Below are positions 1-10,015 of a DNA stretch of 64,000 nucleotides, in pieces. Positions within the stretch are counted from its first letter, which is position 1. The number at the start of each line of letters is the position of its first letter. The notes below the pieces were generated by a model. It saw only the letters and a program-made list of their open reading frames with translations, did not search any database and was not told where the DNA came from. A program made the translations under genes and the position numbers. Source of the stretch: Branchipolynoe longqiensis (taxonomy: Eukaryota > Annelida > Polychaeta > Phyllodocida > Polynoidae); contig CM059198.1 in the NCBI GenBank assembly GCA_030323885.1, positions 59,360,917 through 59,424,916 of the forward strand. The letters are read 5' to 3'.

Positions 1-175
1 GGTGGGGTGAAGTCGAGTTGGGTGAAGACGAGTCAGGTAAAATCAACCCGGGTAAAGCTAAGCCACGTAAAGCTGAGCCCGGTAAAGCTGAGCTGGGTAA
101 AGCCGAGCCGGGTAAAGCCGAGCCGGGTAAAGCCGAGCCTGGGAAAGCCGAGCCAGGTAAAGCCCAGTCAGATAA
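1..175. repeat. 15-bp minisatellite
   Basis: Tandem units of about 15 bp close to GGTAAAGCCGAGCCG, cleanest from about 60 to 170 and more diverged at the left edge. Because the unit is a multiple of three, two plus-strand frames stay open and read as repeated Pro-Gly-Lys-Ala-Glu or Val-Lys-Pro-Ser. I take this as a non-coding array; it may continue left of the window. Confidence 0.85.
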
Positions 176-261
176 TGTCGAGCAATGCCGAATTAGGTAA
201 AGGCATATTTATTAATATTGATATAATTATGTATTACAAAAAAAGTAGTAGGACATTCTTT

Positions 262-352
262 AAAAAAAAAAGTATTGCAGTTCCAAGATTCGAACCGGTT
301 ACCCTCTGATCTTGAGACCAACACTCTGCCATCCTGAGCTACAGAGGAAGTG
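262..352 (-). repeat. tRNA-like SINE head or tRNA pseudogene
   Basis: Read on the minus strand there is an A-box-like TAGCTCAGGATGGCAGAG and a B-box GGTTCGAATCT at the right spacing. The T-arm pairs only through G-T wobbles, and I could not fold a good anticodon or acceptor stem, so this is a tRNA-derived repeat rather than a working tRNA gene. Confidence 0.5.
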
Positions 353-719
353 CAACTTGCAATGGTACAACTGGTGCCAGAATGCTGGGAGGTCCTGGAA
401 GCATGTGAATAATGAGCAATCAATATGGCTATGAATAATATGAACAAAATTCAATAGTAAGGATAATATATGAATAAATTTGAAAATAAATTCAATAAGA
501 TTTAACTAAATATCACGATATATCATTGATTCATGACTGGCCAGCATGGTGTAGCTAGAGGTGGGCTGGTGGGGGTGTGGGTTGCAGACAATTGTTGCTG
601 TGGCTATTCACCTATGGTCTTACTTTGTGTGTGTGTGTGGGGGGGGGGGGGGTAGGAGGTAATAGGTGGGGTAACCCCTAGCCTGGCCTATTTGGCTGTC
701 AGGGTTACACAAACACAAC
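353..719. other. No gene seen
   Basis: AT-rich spacer, then a short TG run and a poly-G tract at about 628-653. No coding frame with splice sites and no recognisable repeat end. Confidence 0.5.
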
Positions 720-960
720 TGTCTAACTGAAAAACTTAGGGTGGATGTGGGTCATGGTCATTGAGGCATGACTGCTGCCAAGCCTTGTTTTTAAGTTTGA
801 GGATAGGGGTACTACCAGTAGCAGCACATACTGGGAGCACCCCCACCCCCCATCCCCAACTTGTGGGCAACAGAGTGAAAGGGTGTGTTGTGGAAGTGAG
901 TTTGGTAAGAGGGGGTATAGACCTGGGAGGAGTGTGCTATTTATATAATAACCAGAAATG
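720..960 (+). repeat. Dispersed repeat R3, copy 1
   Basis: Shares ATGTGGGTCATGGTCA and the flanking ~120 bp, including an 'ATAGGGG' block, with the stretch at 35700-35850 in the same orientation. The class is unknown; no terminal repeats were found. Confidence 0.4.
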
Positions 961-1007
961 ACGTACACAATTATGTTATTGTTTAAAATAATTATCTATG
1001 GCACTGA

Positions 1008-1145
1008 AAATTCTGCATATATGTGTATATAGTCACATATATCCACATAAATACATGTATATGCATATAAATATGTATATATATGCTTAGAAAATACCGT
1101 TATATACATATATATATGCATAAATACTTATATGCAAATATATGT
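1008..1145. repeat. TATATG-rich microsatellite
   Basis: Irregular TATATA/CATATA/TATATG runs. A similar run lies at 6600-6735 just beyond the other end of YR element A, so element A appears to have inserted into an AT microsatellite. Confidence 0.7.
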
Positions 1146-1247
1146 GTAGTGAGAGTAATAATAATAATAATAAAACACAATAAGGACAAGAGTCATAAAT
1201 GTAAATGGAATGAGTAAAGAGAATCTGGCTGGCCTCTAAGACCCCAA
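1146..1247 (-). repeat. Element A repeat B2
   Basis: 102 bp, near-identical to 1476-1577 (B1). It starts GTAGTGAGAGTAATAATA and ends in the GGCCTCTAAG block. It forms the outer 3' terminus of the minus-strand element. Confidence 0.85.
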
Positions 1248-1261
1248 TCTTTAATAAAAAG

Positions 1262-1462
1262 AAAAATTCAGGTAGAAGTGACCAACCGGTGTTAGGACAG
1301 GAAGCACTTGCTGACCAGCTGCCTTGCTTACCTGCCCCAACAAGCAACAGGGCTCCAAGCTGCTCTAGCTGTACCATAGAACCTTCCAGAATGAGCACAC
1401 AATAGATTCATTTTCACCGCTTATATAATATTTGCATGAAGGTAAACATTTATACATACACA
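1262..1462 (-). repeat. Element A repeat A2
   Basis: About 200 bp matching 6412-6612 (A1) with few mismatches. It lies between B2 and B1, as expected for split direct repeats. Confidence 0.85.
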
Positions 1463-1475
1463 TTATCTGCGCTAA

Positions 1476-1577
1476 GTAGTGATAGTAATAATAATAATAA
1501 TAAAACACAATAAGGACAAGAGTCATATATGTAAATGGAATGAGTAAATAGACTCTGGCTGGCCTCTAAGGCCCCAA
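1476..1577 (-). repeat. Element A repeat B1
   Basis: Direct copy of B2. The recombinase reading frame runs on into this repeat before stopping, so the 3' end of the last gene overlaps B1. Confidence 0.85.
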
Positions 1578-1579
1578 GA

Positions 1580-2591
1580 AACCCCAAGCACGAGGTCGTC
1601 AAGCCAGATGCAGTGCCACCCTTAAGTCCCTCCTCCACCAACAGTGCCAGATACTGGAACACTGCATCCGACTTCCAATCCCCCCTTTCCATAATGTCCT
1701 GGATCGACACGCCACACATGCGTAAAAACGTGGTGTCCCCCCGACGAAGGCTATGCGTTGAAAATTCAGATGCATCCAAACCTGTCACCGAACAAGAATT
1801 CTTAATTACCACCTGATAATATTTGTACGATAAAGGGACACTGTGACCCATCCGTGGCATCCGGAACGCAATTGCGTCTGCATGTGCCAGACACTGCTGC
1901 ACATGAACCTCATACCAATGCACTGCACATAATTCTTTATTTTTAACCCTGGAGATAGGGATCAGATGCATCCGCTGCCTAAACTGATTAGTCTTTGATT
2001 TCTTGATGTGTAGCATCATCCCCCAAACATGAACCACAACATCACTCCGCAACAGGGCCATATCCGAATTAGTAACATGTCCCTTCCGAAGTAACCCCCT
2101 GAAGGACATCAACATGGCCGCTCTTACTGCCTGTGTGCTTCAGTCTGATGTAGTTGAACAAACAACTTTTTCAGGAGGTGCGGCAGGGTAGGTGCAGCCT
2201 GCTTCACCATGTCACCTTTCAACCTCCTAATACCCAACATACATTTCTTAAAACAATGGTTCTCATAGTCAACCGGCTCGAAACCGAGATCTTTAAAATG
2301 GTTATTGATGGCGCTCACATAGTTGCGAATTGACGAATAACACAAGCGCCACGCCAAATAGGTAGCATACAAACATATCTGGTCCACACTGCATGGGTAT
2401 GGGTATATCCTGTCCGCAAATACCTCACAAAATTCCAAATAACTTTTGACCTGGGCGTTACGGGTGCATAGCATTAATACCGCATACTGGTTATCTTCAA
2501 ACGTCCTACGCTCATCCAGAAGCATGTCCCAATCTGCAGGATTAAAAATTAAATATTTCATGGCAACACAAACACTGGGCAACATCAGCAT
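1580..2591 (-). pseudogene. Element A tyrosine recombinase (frameshifted)
   Basis: DIRS/Ngaro-type tyrosine recombinase, which would insert the circular cDNA. The N-terminal core-binding part (2591-2124) contains 'LCYSSIRNYVSAINNHF' and 'LGIRRLKGD'. The catalytic part (2115-1580) contains box I 'FRGLLRKGHVT', box II 'HSLRRGDTTFLRMCG' and 'ERGDWKSDAVFQYL', so the R, H-x-x-R and Y positions are all present. The two parts are in different frames; the break is near 2120-2130, just before the first catalytic Arg. It follows the RNase H part with a short overlap. No promoter of its own is visible; expression would be from the element transcript. Family assignment is firm; inactivity is inferred from the frameshift. 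Confidence 0.85.
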
Positions 2592-3590
2592 CTCTAATAC
2601 CGCAGCAACTTTTATAACTATCCAGTCTACTTAAGCTGTCACATATAATATCACTTTTTGTATTAATATAAACTGACTGAAGGTCAAAATTAGACGTAAT
2701 GGATTTCCAAAATATCCTCCTCAACCATCTCATCGTTATGACATTCTTACTACGGCCTGTGTTGATTGCTGCTCTCACCTGCATATTATCTGTTATCATT
2801 ACGACAGTTCTATTTGCCCAGCTGCCTGACCGCCTCTCCATCGCCACTACAATGGGCCACATTTCTAATACATTTATATTCTCGGTATCACACCCTTCGT
2901 CACCCGTCTCAGCAAAATGGTGCCCCAGCCACTTCCTATCCAGGTTCCCACCATTACTTGGAAAAGGACCTGCCACCCAATCATTCTCAAACAAAGCGCC
3001 AAAGCCCAGTAAGGATGCATCACTGTAAATACAGATCCAAGGCTCTCTACTGCGTCCACTTCTATTCCTAAAAACCTTGTCACTTGGGCTAGGGGGGTTA
3101 GTTTTTTAAAACTAATATAGAAACCAATCCGTCTCAATATAGTGATAAGTCTCAACTGAGCAGCTTCACAGCTAACCCTATTAGCTGAAAAAACACAAAA
3201 ATCATCCAGGTAATTCACACAACTATCAAACCCTTCACACGCCAGACAGCAAACAATAAAATCGCTTATCTTCGAGAACACGTACAGACTACTGCTTAGA
3301 CCCATGCATAACCGGTTGTCCTGCAGGTACACCAAGCCTGAACCAAAGTCCCAAGCTAGCCTTTGACGTTCCCTACACATCGGGTGTATATTCACTGGTC
3401 GATAGGCATTTGATATGTCGATAGTCAACAGAAAACCGCCTGGTGGTAAAGACACCGTAATACATTCCACCGAATTATATCCAAACTTGGCTGTACATTG
3501 ATCCGTGTATTGATTCACACATATATCCCGAGGTTTGGAACAGTCAACGATGGCCATAAAGTCATCGTGACCCTTCGGCACCCGCCCCCC
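2560..3590 (-). pseudogene. Element A reverse transcriptase-RNase H
   Basis: The RT palm with 'VDCSKPRD', 'TIDISNAYRPVNIHP' and the catalytic 'NYLDDFCVF' lies at about 3590-3040; RNase H with 'FENDWVAGPFP', 'LEMWPIVVAM', 'MITDNMQVRAA' and 'SDIICDSLSRLDS' lies at 3030-2560. RT and RNase H are in different frames. The connection region, usually well over 100 residues, is nearly gone: 'FLGIEVDAVES' runs almost straight into the RNase H start. At the RT 5' side a run of seven G (minus strand, near 3590) shifts the frame relative to the upstream part; six G would keep it open. That points to a homopolymer indel. Confidence 0.8.
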
Positions 3591-4391
3591 CTAATGCATG
3601 TATACATGTACATGGGTGATCAACAACAGTTAAAAGGCCTTCACTGATCTCTTTAATTAGGCGGTTAGTCATAACTGGACCAATTTCCGGATTAGTAATA
3701 GAGGAGTAATTTTCTGCTCTTTTGCAACTCTCACACCCTTGATTTATAACTTTAAAACCAAACAATACCCCTCTCATCAGGTACTCCCAATCTGGGTCAC
3801 AATCCCCCCTGCACATTGATTCTACAAATATTCTACAAGGTTTCAATTGGGCAGGAGCTCCACCTACAAAGTGAACACAATTACACAATCCCTGCAAACA
3901 GTCATGAAAAATGTCAACAATGCACACAAAACCATCATCAAATACATCTTTAGCACAAATGGTATAAATAGCATCATTGTCTCTCAATACACTGTCCAGA
4001 TTTGTCCACACTTCAAACCACTTGTCTGATCCATTATTAAGTCTGTAGTCGCCGCGTTTGCGACCAGGATCCTCAGCTGCTGTACCGTTGCCTTCTATTA
4101 TTGACATATGGTCCAATGTATCACGACACACTCCCGATATTGTGCCGCTTACCACACTATCCCCACGGCTGCCATCATCTTGTTGGCGTAGCTCGGTCAC
4201 GCCACAATGGTCAACACAATTGCGATTTGTATTGCTGTTGCTTACACCCTCATGCGTGCTGTGAGTGCTGCCCCTCCCAGTATCATGCATACCAGTGGTG
4301 CGCGACGAATCAACTATCCTGTTTGGCTGGTCCAATATACCAACACACTCCTTCCCAGCCACACGTGACAACCCGCATTCCACAACACTAT
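3562..4391 (-). pseudogene. Element A pre-RT region (linker and RT fingers)
   Basis: Open frame upstream of the RT palm. Its last third has 'CRIFVESMCRGDCDPDWEY', which matches the same place in element B ('CRFFVELFLRGAVDPDWSY'), followed by 'FGFKVINQGCESC'. This is the N-terminal RT (fingers) part of the pol protein; the first two thirds are low-conservation linker. The frame ends at the G-run near 3590, where RT continues in another frame. Confidence 0.65.
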
Positions 4392-4398
4392 CGACTCG

Positions 4399-5316
4399 TC
4401 AGCGCTGCACTTTACATTGCTTGCTACCGTGATCCTTGCTTTTGCAGGCAATGCATTTGTGCTCCCACTCACATGACTTTGCAACACACCCCTCCTTGCT
4501 ATAATTAAATGCATAGCACGCCCGCCGTGTGCGGTTCGCACCGCCAGTAGCCTTGGTTGTTTGACTGGCAGACTTAAAACCCCTCTTCACCTCGCGCATG
4601 GATTTTGAGTTGTCCAAATTGAAATGCAGTAGAGAAAACTCCTGATCACCGTGCTTAAAATAGTACAGACCTCTCTCTCTTACTTTGTCCCGAATGGCAG
4701 CATCATATCCCTGATAGGCCTCATCGGTGTAGTTCCTCATGATGGCATGCATTGTCATATATGCGAGGTGGCCCATATAACCGCGCATGTCCCGGAAAGT
4801 CATCCCCACCTTCTCAGAGCGCTTCATTCCCCAGATTAAGCAAGCATAGATTAACATCATTAAAGTTCAGCTTCTTTAAGCTTTTATCACCTATAGTGTA
4901 TTTCCGAATGGAGAACTTACTCTGCTCTTTCTTCTTTTTCTTTGACTTGCTTTTCTTCGTGCTGCTACTATCACTTGAAGATGAACTGGACAAACTTGTA
5001 CTGGTGCTACTGCTCGTGTCTTCAGACTCGGAAGACAAAGTCTCCTGCTTCTTCTTCTTCCTCCCCCTCATCTTCTTTCCACGCACTCTCACGTGATGGT
5101 CCCGCCCACCATGGGACCCGTCATCTTCATCACATGACGAATTCCGCCCGTAGGGCGCGTTTCCTGCGCTTGCATGCTCTGTCCTCCAACCACTTCTTCA
5201 AGGTCCTCTCCTCCTCGTCCTCCACTATTGTGACAGGCAGCTCTCTCCTTGACTGTCGTCCTCTTCCTTTCGGTTATGTCTTCGGTGGGACCGGCAGCGG
5301 CGGTTCCTCGCCGCAT
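4399..5316 (-). pseudogene. Element A gag-like gene (frameshifted)
   Basis: Two blocks in different frames. The first (5092-4814) has a Lys-rich and Ser-rich low-complexity N-terminus ending 'GDKSLKKLNFND'; the second (about 4860-4399) has 'MGHLAYMTMHAIMRNYTDEA' and a Cys/His cluster 'CYAFNYSKEGCVAKSCEWEH' followed by 'CIACKSKDHGSKQC', a zinc-knuckle-like nucleic-acid binding end. The match to element B's 'GSKTLKKLNAYELIEASVRW' fixes the join and shows a frameshift near 4860. The region 5316-5089 is open and may be the true N-terminus, but nothing recognisable is in it. Confidence 0.65.
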
Positions 5317-5797
5317 GAACTATCCTACACATCGCATTCGGCCTTAGCATCTGTTTTTGTACACTTCCGTGGTAATTTTGCCCGTTTACACTTATTACCA
5401 CGGGGAAGCGCATGCTCCTCCCCACACGAAGCACATAGGTCCAGTCCCATGATAATTGCGTGCTGACGAATGATGTGAGGAGACAAAGATGAGTCCAGTT
5501 AGAGGCAGTCAAGCACACATCCGACTCAAGAAAATCAGGTAGAAGCTGACAATTGTCCACCTTGTGCTTAACACCGCAAGTCATATGCAACAGTTGTTGA
5601 AAAACTAACAACGTATCACTTAGCTGCGTAACAGTAGTGACACTTAGCTGCCAATGCACTTCTCCACTCCATCGCAATGCCCTCTCAGTGTCTCAGCAAA
5701 ACTCCTGGTTGGTGGCAGCCGGTGTCCGGAAGAGCAATGACAAGCGAAAAATGGCCACAAAATTCATTAGCAAGTCCAGCCACCAGCTTCTACAACT

Positions 5798-6405
5798 GTC
5801 CAAACATCAACAGTCACAATATAACACCGCACATCAGGCTGCCACCCGACAGCCACCAGCACACAAACCGCCCACTTGGTGATAAAACTGCACGTCCGCC
5901 TGCCACCCGACGCGGGTTCCAGCACTAAAGACGCACAATGGGGACAACACAGCAATTTGTGCACAATATGTGAACATAAAGAAAGTTTTACTTAGCTGGT
6001 TTCTATCGCACTAGTAGTCGGTTAGAAGTTCATGTCCTCGTGCGTGACTGGGTGGTGCCTGGGCGGTGGTTGTGCAGTGGCTGTGCGGTGTCCTCGTGTA
6101 GAAATTCAGGTGTCCAAACATCAACCGTCAACCGTCACAATATAACACCGCACATCAGATACCCACCTGACAGCCACCAGGACCCAAACCACCCGCTTGG
6201 CGACAATACTGCACGTCTGACTGTCACCCGACATGGCCACCAGCATTCAAAACTCACAATGGTAATGACACAGCAAGTTGTGCACAATATTGTGAACATA
6301 AAGAAAGCATTACTTAGCTGGTCTCAATCGCACTCGTAGTCGGTTAGGAAGTCATGTCCTCGTGCGCGACTGGGTGGTGGCGTGGCGGTGGCTGTGCGGT
6401 GTTCA
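5798..6405 (-). promoter_or_regulatory. Element A leader: 314-bp tandem duplication
   Basis: Two tandem copies begin at 5798 and 6112 with GTCCAAACATCAAC. Both carry ACAATATAACACCGCACATC and the GTGAACATAAAGAAAG block. The second copy abuts repeat A1. The position between A1 and gag suggests 5' leader or promoter repeats; that role is inferred. Confidence 0.6.
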
Positions 6406-6411
6406 CTAAAG

Positions 6412-6612
6412 ACAAATTCAGGTAGAAGTGACCAACCGGTGTTAGGACAGGAAGCACTTGCTGACCAGCTGCCTTGCTTACCTGCCCCAACAAGCAACAA
6501 GGCTCCAATCCGCTCTAGCTGTACCAGAGAACCTTCCAGAATCAGCACACAATAGATTCACTTTCACCGCTTGTATAATATTTGCATAAAGGTAAACATG
6601 TATACATACACA
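6412..6612 (-). repeat. Element A repeat A1
   Basis: Copy of A2, containing CAGGTAGAAGTGACCAACCG and AGAACCTTCCAGAAT. It forms the 5' terminus of element A on the minus strand. Confidence 0.85.
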
Positions 6613-6735
6613 TATAAACACATGTATATATACGTATATGCACATATATATGAGTATATATGCATGTATATGGGTGTATATATAAAATTATGCATATATA
6701 TGCATATATATATCTGTGTGCAGATAGTCACCCAC
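6600..6735. repeat. TATATG-rich microsatellite
   Basis: Counterpart of the AT microsatellite at 1008-1145 on the other flank of element A. Confidence 0.7.
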
Positions 6736-6846
6736 ACTGACACTGTCACTAGTGACACTTTTGTATCATTGATGTATGGTTCCACGACATAATATAGCGA
6801 TATAGCAAACGGTAGACAGGAAGTGTGAACACTTATTTGTCCCCCA

Positions 6847-6992
6847 GGTATAGAGTCTCAGTTGATGATGGATGTACATGTCAGGCTCAGCAGCAGTGAT
6901 GTGGGAAAAGGCAGAACCCACAGTCACCAATCCTCCTCATGGCCATTGGTCAATATTGTAGAAGCTCAGTAAGTTGAATCCCACCCATAAGT
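6847..6992 (+). repeat. Direct repeat R1, copy 1
   Basis: About 145 bp, almost identical to 7908-8054 (GTATAGAGTCTCAGTTGATG to GTTGAATCCCACCCATAAG). The copies are about 1.06 kb apart. They could be short terminal repeats of an unknown element or a local duplication; the DNA between them has no coding signal. Confidence 0.75.
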
Positions 6993-7089
6993 GTCTATGA
7001 AGAAAATGCTCCTGTTTATAGAATGTTCGCAATATTCAATTAAAACTACATTAAAATAAAGAGAAAATCTTATTTTGCCAATAACATTG

Positions 7090-7345
7090 TGCTGCTTGTA
7101 TTTTGGAATTAGTCATTTTTACTGGTAAACCACCATGGTCTATTTAAAAAAGTACTTTTCTTAGAATCAAAATCCTGGACATAGTTAATGAGAAATAAGC
7201 AAAAATATGTACAAATCATGATGTGTGGCATCATATAAGCCATTACTCTAATATACACACAGGCAGATGGGTTGTTGTTTTAGCAGTCTACACAAGGATG
7301 GCCACTGGGTGTGGGTGTGGGTGTGGGTGTGGGTGCAGAGTGTGA
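7090..7345 (+). repeat. Dispersed repeat R2, copy 1
   Basis: Contains GGGTTGTTGTTTTAGCAGTC followed by a GGGTGT minisatellite. The same unit occurs inverted at 36180-36480, including the ATCATGATGTGTGGCATCAT region. Class unknown. Confidence 0.6.
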
Positions 7346-7379
7346 TTTCTCTCTGTGTGGTATATCCACTACACAGTAT

Positions 7380-7395
7380 ATGTGTATGTGCATAT

Positions 7396-7426
<31 letters not shown>

Positions 7427-7430
7427 CTTA
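7380..7430. repeat. TG/CA/TA microsatellite
   Basis: TGTGTATGTGCATATACACACACACATA followed by (TA)n; simple repeat. The DNA from 7431 to 7907 has no gene or repeat that I recognise. Confidence 0.8.
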
Positions 7431-7907
7431 ATTACTCTTAAATGAAACAGCAACAAATGTGGGTGATAGTCATTTAATTGGTACAACATATTTGGTTCCA
7501 GTGACAGGTGCAATCTGCTTCATCCAGCTGGTAAGAGTCATCTGCCCCCCACCCACCCCAACCCAGTACCGACTGATGGTGAGTGGTGTCACATATAATA
7601 ACTAATGCCTAATCTTATAGACTAGCTAATATAGTGAGGAGAAAAGAGAATTTGGAACATCTTCTATTCTTAGTAAAGAAGACAAATAACGATACACATA
7701 TATGTACTTATAACATATATTCTCAATTACAAAGTGTACAGTTACATATAAATTCTCAATGGTATGATATTACACTCACAACTGTCTGTGTAGTCCATAT
7801 GGATGATAGATACACTCAGTCCTCTTGGTGCTTCTTCTATTGCTCAGGTGCCTTGAGGAGTTGATAGATATAGATGATCCATTGTCTGTGAGCTGTCACC
7901 AACCATA

Positions 7908-8054
7908 CAGGTATAGAGTCTCAGTTGATGATGGATGTACATGTCAGGCTCAGCAGCAGTGATGTGGGAAAAGGCAGAACCCACAGTCACCAATCCTCCT
8001 CATGGCCATTGGTCAATATTGTAGAAGCTCAGTCAGTTGAATCCCACCCATAAG
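7908..8054 (+). repeat. Direct repeat R1, copy 2
   Basis: Second copy of R1; it differs from the first by single bases such as CAGTAAGTTG versus CAGTCAGTTG. Confidence 0.75.
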
Positions 8055-8454
8055 CTGTAACTAGCCAGATCAGGTTTCAGGCCTAACTGACTTGGAGATG
8101 TTGACGCCTCGATGTCTTGGAGTAGACTGCCGAAAGTGTGTGACTACACTCCTTAAATAGTTGCTGGGTAGGCCAGTCCTAACGAAGAGATGGGACGAGT
8201 AGGACGGTCGAAACATGTGCTGGAACCACTTATAAAAGGCAAACTACCTGTTAGGAAGCAGTCTCCATATATGTACTGCTATGTTACAGTGGGCATGTGG
8301 GTGCATGGAAGGGGGGTCTGTAGGGGTGCATATATGCTGCCTAATTAGGTGCAGCCATCCGCTCGGCCTCTACACTATCACAGCACCCCCCACCCATAGA
8401 AATTGGATATATGCTTGGAGTTATGCCATATTTATTTTGGGGGTGGTTTGTAAC
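8055..8454. other. No gene seen
   Basis: Unique-looking DNA between R1 copy 2 and the possible exon below. TTATAAAAGG at about 8230 resembles a TATA motif, but nothing downstream supports a transcript. Confidence 0.4.
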
Positions 8455-8570
8455 CTTATGACGGTTACTGGTTGCGGAACTGCAACATTTAGAGAGAGGC
8501 TCCGATAAATCGGCCCAATCTTTGGTTGAAGATTAATCTTCCGTAGGGAGTGTTGTAGAAGCTGGGACAT
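8455..8570 (-). CDS. Possible first coding exon, mitochondrial-type N-terminus
   Basis: A minus-strand frame begins MSQLLQHSLRKINLQPKIG and continues to a possible weak donor (ATAAG|GTTACA) at 8454/8455. The start is basic and amphipathic, with no acidic residue in the first 25 or so, like a mitochondrial import signal. The ATG follows a GC-richer stretch unlike the surrounding AT-rich repeats. I cannot name a protein and see no second exon; chance is a real alternative. Confidence 0.2.
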
Positions 8571-9154
8571 CTTTACAACGTTGTAATGGCGAAGCATTAA
8601 GGTGGCCCCGAATCTCTTCGGTCCGGCAATAGTTGAGCGGTAGTTGGGCACTTGTATCCAGTCGACAGCAGCAAGGGTTTCGAGGAAGGGCGGGTAAAGA
8701 TGGGTGCAGCGGTGGTTCCAGCAACAAGAACAAAGCGAGAGAAAACGTAAAGGTACAGGGCCCCACCCAAGCACACAATTCCTCTGGTCTGGGGGAGGAG
8801 TATGCCTGGGAGAAAAAAAAGGGTAGAGCCTAGGAAAGAGAAATGAGGATAGTTGAGTCAAAGGACCATGTCTATTTGCTCTATGGTGACCGGCCAGCGA
8901 GCCATAGACACAGACAGAGTAAGAGTAGAAAGTGAAATGCTGGAACTCTTTTAAGACATATCAAGGAGGAGCAAGGCCAGCGGAGAGGAGATAGAGAGAG
9001 GTGTGGACAAAGTGCGGTCCAGATAGCAAGTGTTATGCCATACTGAATTACACCAACGGAACGTATGCTTGGATTTATCCCATACTGGGCTACATCAACG
9101 GAACCGATTGTACCAACATACTCTCATTTCAGTTGTTTCCCAAACCTGGTTAAT
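8571..9154. other. No gene seen
   Basis: GC-moderate DNA with an A-run near 8813 and purine-rich stretches. Frames here lack splice support. It could be 5' UTR or promoter of the possible exon at 8455-8570, which is speculation. Confidence 0.3.
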
Positions 9155-9159
9155 GCAAA

Positions 9160-9225
9160 CACATTTCTAGGGTCCCTTCAAGTTTGGTTTAACGGGGTTA
9201 TACTGTATGGGCATTGCTTAAGCTG
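9160..9225 (-). repeat. pogo/Tigger-like MITE end fragment
   Basis: GGTTTAACGGGGTTATACTG is the inverse of the end seen at 58531 (CAGTATAACCCCATTAAACC). A CAGT..AACC terminus is typical of pogo-group Tc1/mariner elements. Confidence 0.55.
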
Positions 9226-9375
9226 AACAGTTCCATGAACGCCTAAAATTGTCTAAGCCAAAACAGTTATCTAAGTTTGATTCTACATATCTAAGTTAGA
9301 CACTGGTGTAATTATTAAACATTCATCATAGCACAGAAAGTTATGTTAACTCATTTAAATAGAACCTGTTACTAC

Positions 9376-9800
9376 TGAAGCATAGACTCAAGTTACCAAG
9401 CCTCACATACAGAAGATTTCATGGGGACATGATCAACACATGGAAGTTCCTGAATGCTGAGTATAATGTGGATGAGGCCTTGCTATTCAGACGCATACAG
9501 GGAAGCAATACCAGAGGTCACTCCAAGAAGCTTTTCAAGCCAAGGTACAACAGCTCACTCAGAGGGGCCTTCTTTTCACAGCGAGTGATAAACATGTGGA
9601 ATGAGCTACCGGAAGAAGCGGTGGGAGCAGCTACCATGAATCAATTCAAGAATGCGCTGGACAGGGCCTGGGCCAGAGAAACATTCCTGTACGATTTTGA
9701 GGCTGCATAACATTAGAGCTGAGAGCTACGAGCTTTGTATAGGCTACCACAAGCCTGCATCAAAGAAGAGGATAATAATAATATATGGTGTCAGGGTTTT
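9376..9800 (+). mobile_element. LINE 3' end (5'-truncated non-LTR retrotransposon)
   Basis: The open frame from 9376 to the stop at 9710 encodes the C-terminal end of a CR1/L2/Jockey-type LINE polyprotein: 'LKLPSLTYRRFHGDMINTW', 'NTRGHSKKLF', 'FFSQRVINMWNELPEE' and 'FKNALDRAW'. The stop is followed by a short 3' UTR ending in a (GATAAT)-like tail near 9780. Reverse transcriptase and endonuclease are absent, as expected for a 5'-truncated insertion. The frame is intact, so the copy is fairly young. Confidence 0.85.
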
Positions 9801-9955
9801 GAAGTGCATGCCAAAATTAACTATTTCCAAAGTTGGTTATTTAAAATACTTCAACCTAAAGCATGGTAGATAATAATGATCAACCTAATATATTCAGATA
9901 AAAGGATTACAGAAAATAAAAACAAATCGGACTATGCAACTTGGACACAGGTTCA
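9800..9955 (+). repeat. Dispersed repeat R4, copy 1
   Basis: Shared pattern: TTTCCAAAG...GGTAGAT..TAATGATCAACCTAATATATT...ATCGGACTATGCAACTT. Related copies lie at 32545-32695, 33950-34022 (partial), 61625-61785 and the window end (63965-64000). Class unknown. Confidence 0.55.
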
Positions 9956-10015
9956 CCGGTACTGATGCGACCTACAAAAACAACTCATAAGTACAAAAAG
10001 TCACTTACAAAATCG

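Larger units (their letters stand above)
1146..6612 (-). mobile_element. YR element A: Ngaro/PAT-type retrotransposon
   Basis: Tyrosine-recombinase retrotransposon on the minus strand. It has the split direct repeats that define the Ngaro/PAT type: A1 (6412-6612) at the 5' end, then gag-like, RT, RNase H and YR coding remnants, then B1 (1476-1577), A2 (1262-1462), B2 (1146-1247). Such elements integrate through a circular intermediate and leave no target duplication; none is seen here. Order and domains are seen in the sequence. The copy is dead: at least four frameshifts and a deletion between RT and RNase H. The leader holds a ~314-bp tandem duplication. Confidence 0.85.

Noticed and set aside
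7..309. Two overlapping repeat-protein-like frames (VKPSR and PGKAE repeats)
   Set aside because: The 15-bp unit keeps frames open automatically; no initiation or downstream gene context.
6847..8054. LTR retrotransposon bounded by 145-bp direct repeats
   Set aside because: No TG..CA ends, primer site, polypurine tract or TSD could be found.
8230..8240. TATA box (TTATAAAAGG) as a promoter
   Set aside because: No downstream exon on the plus strand; AT-rich background makes such motifs common.
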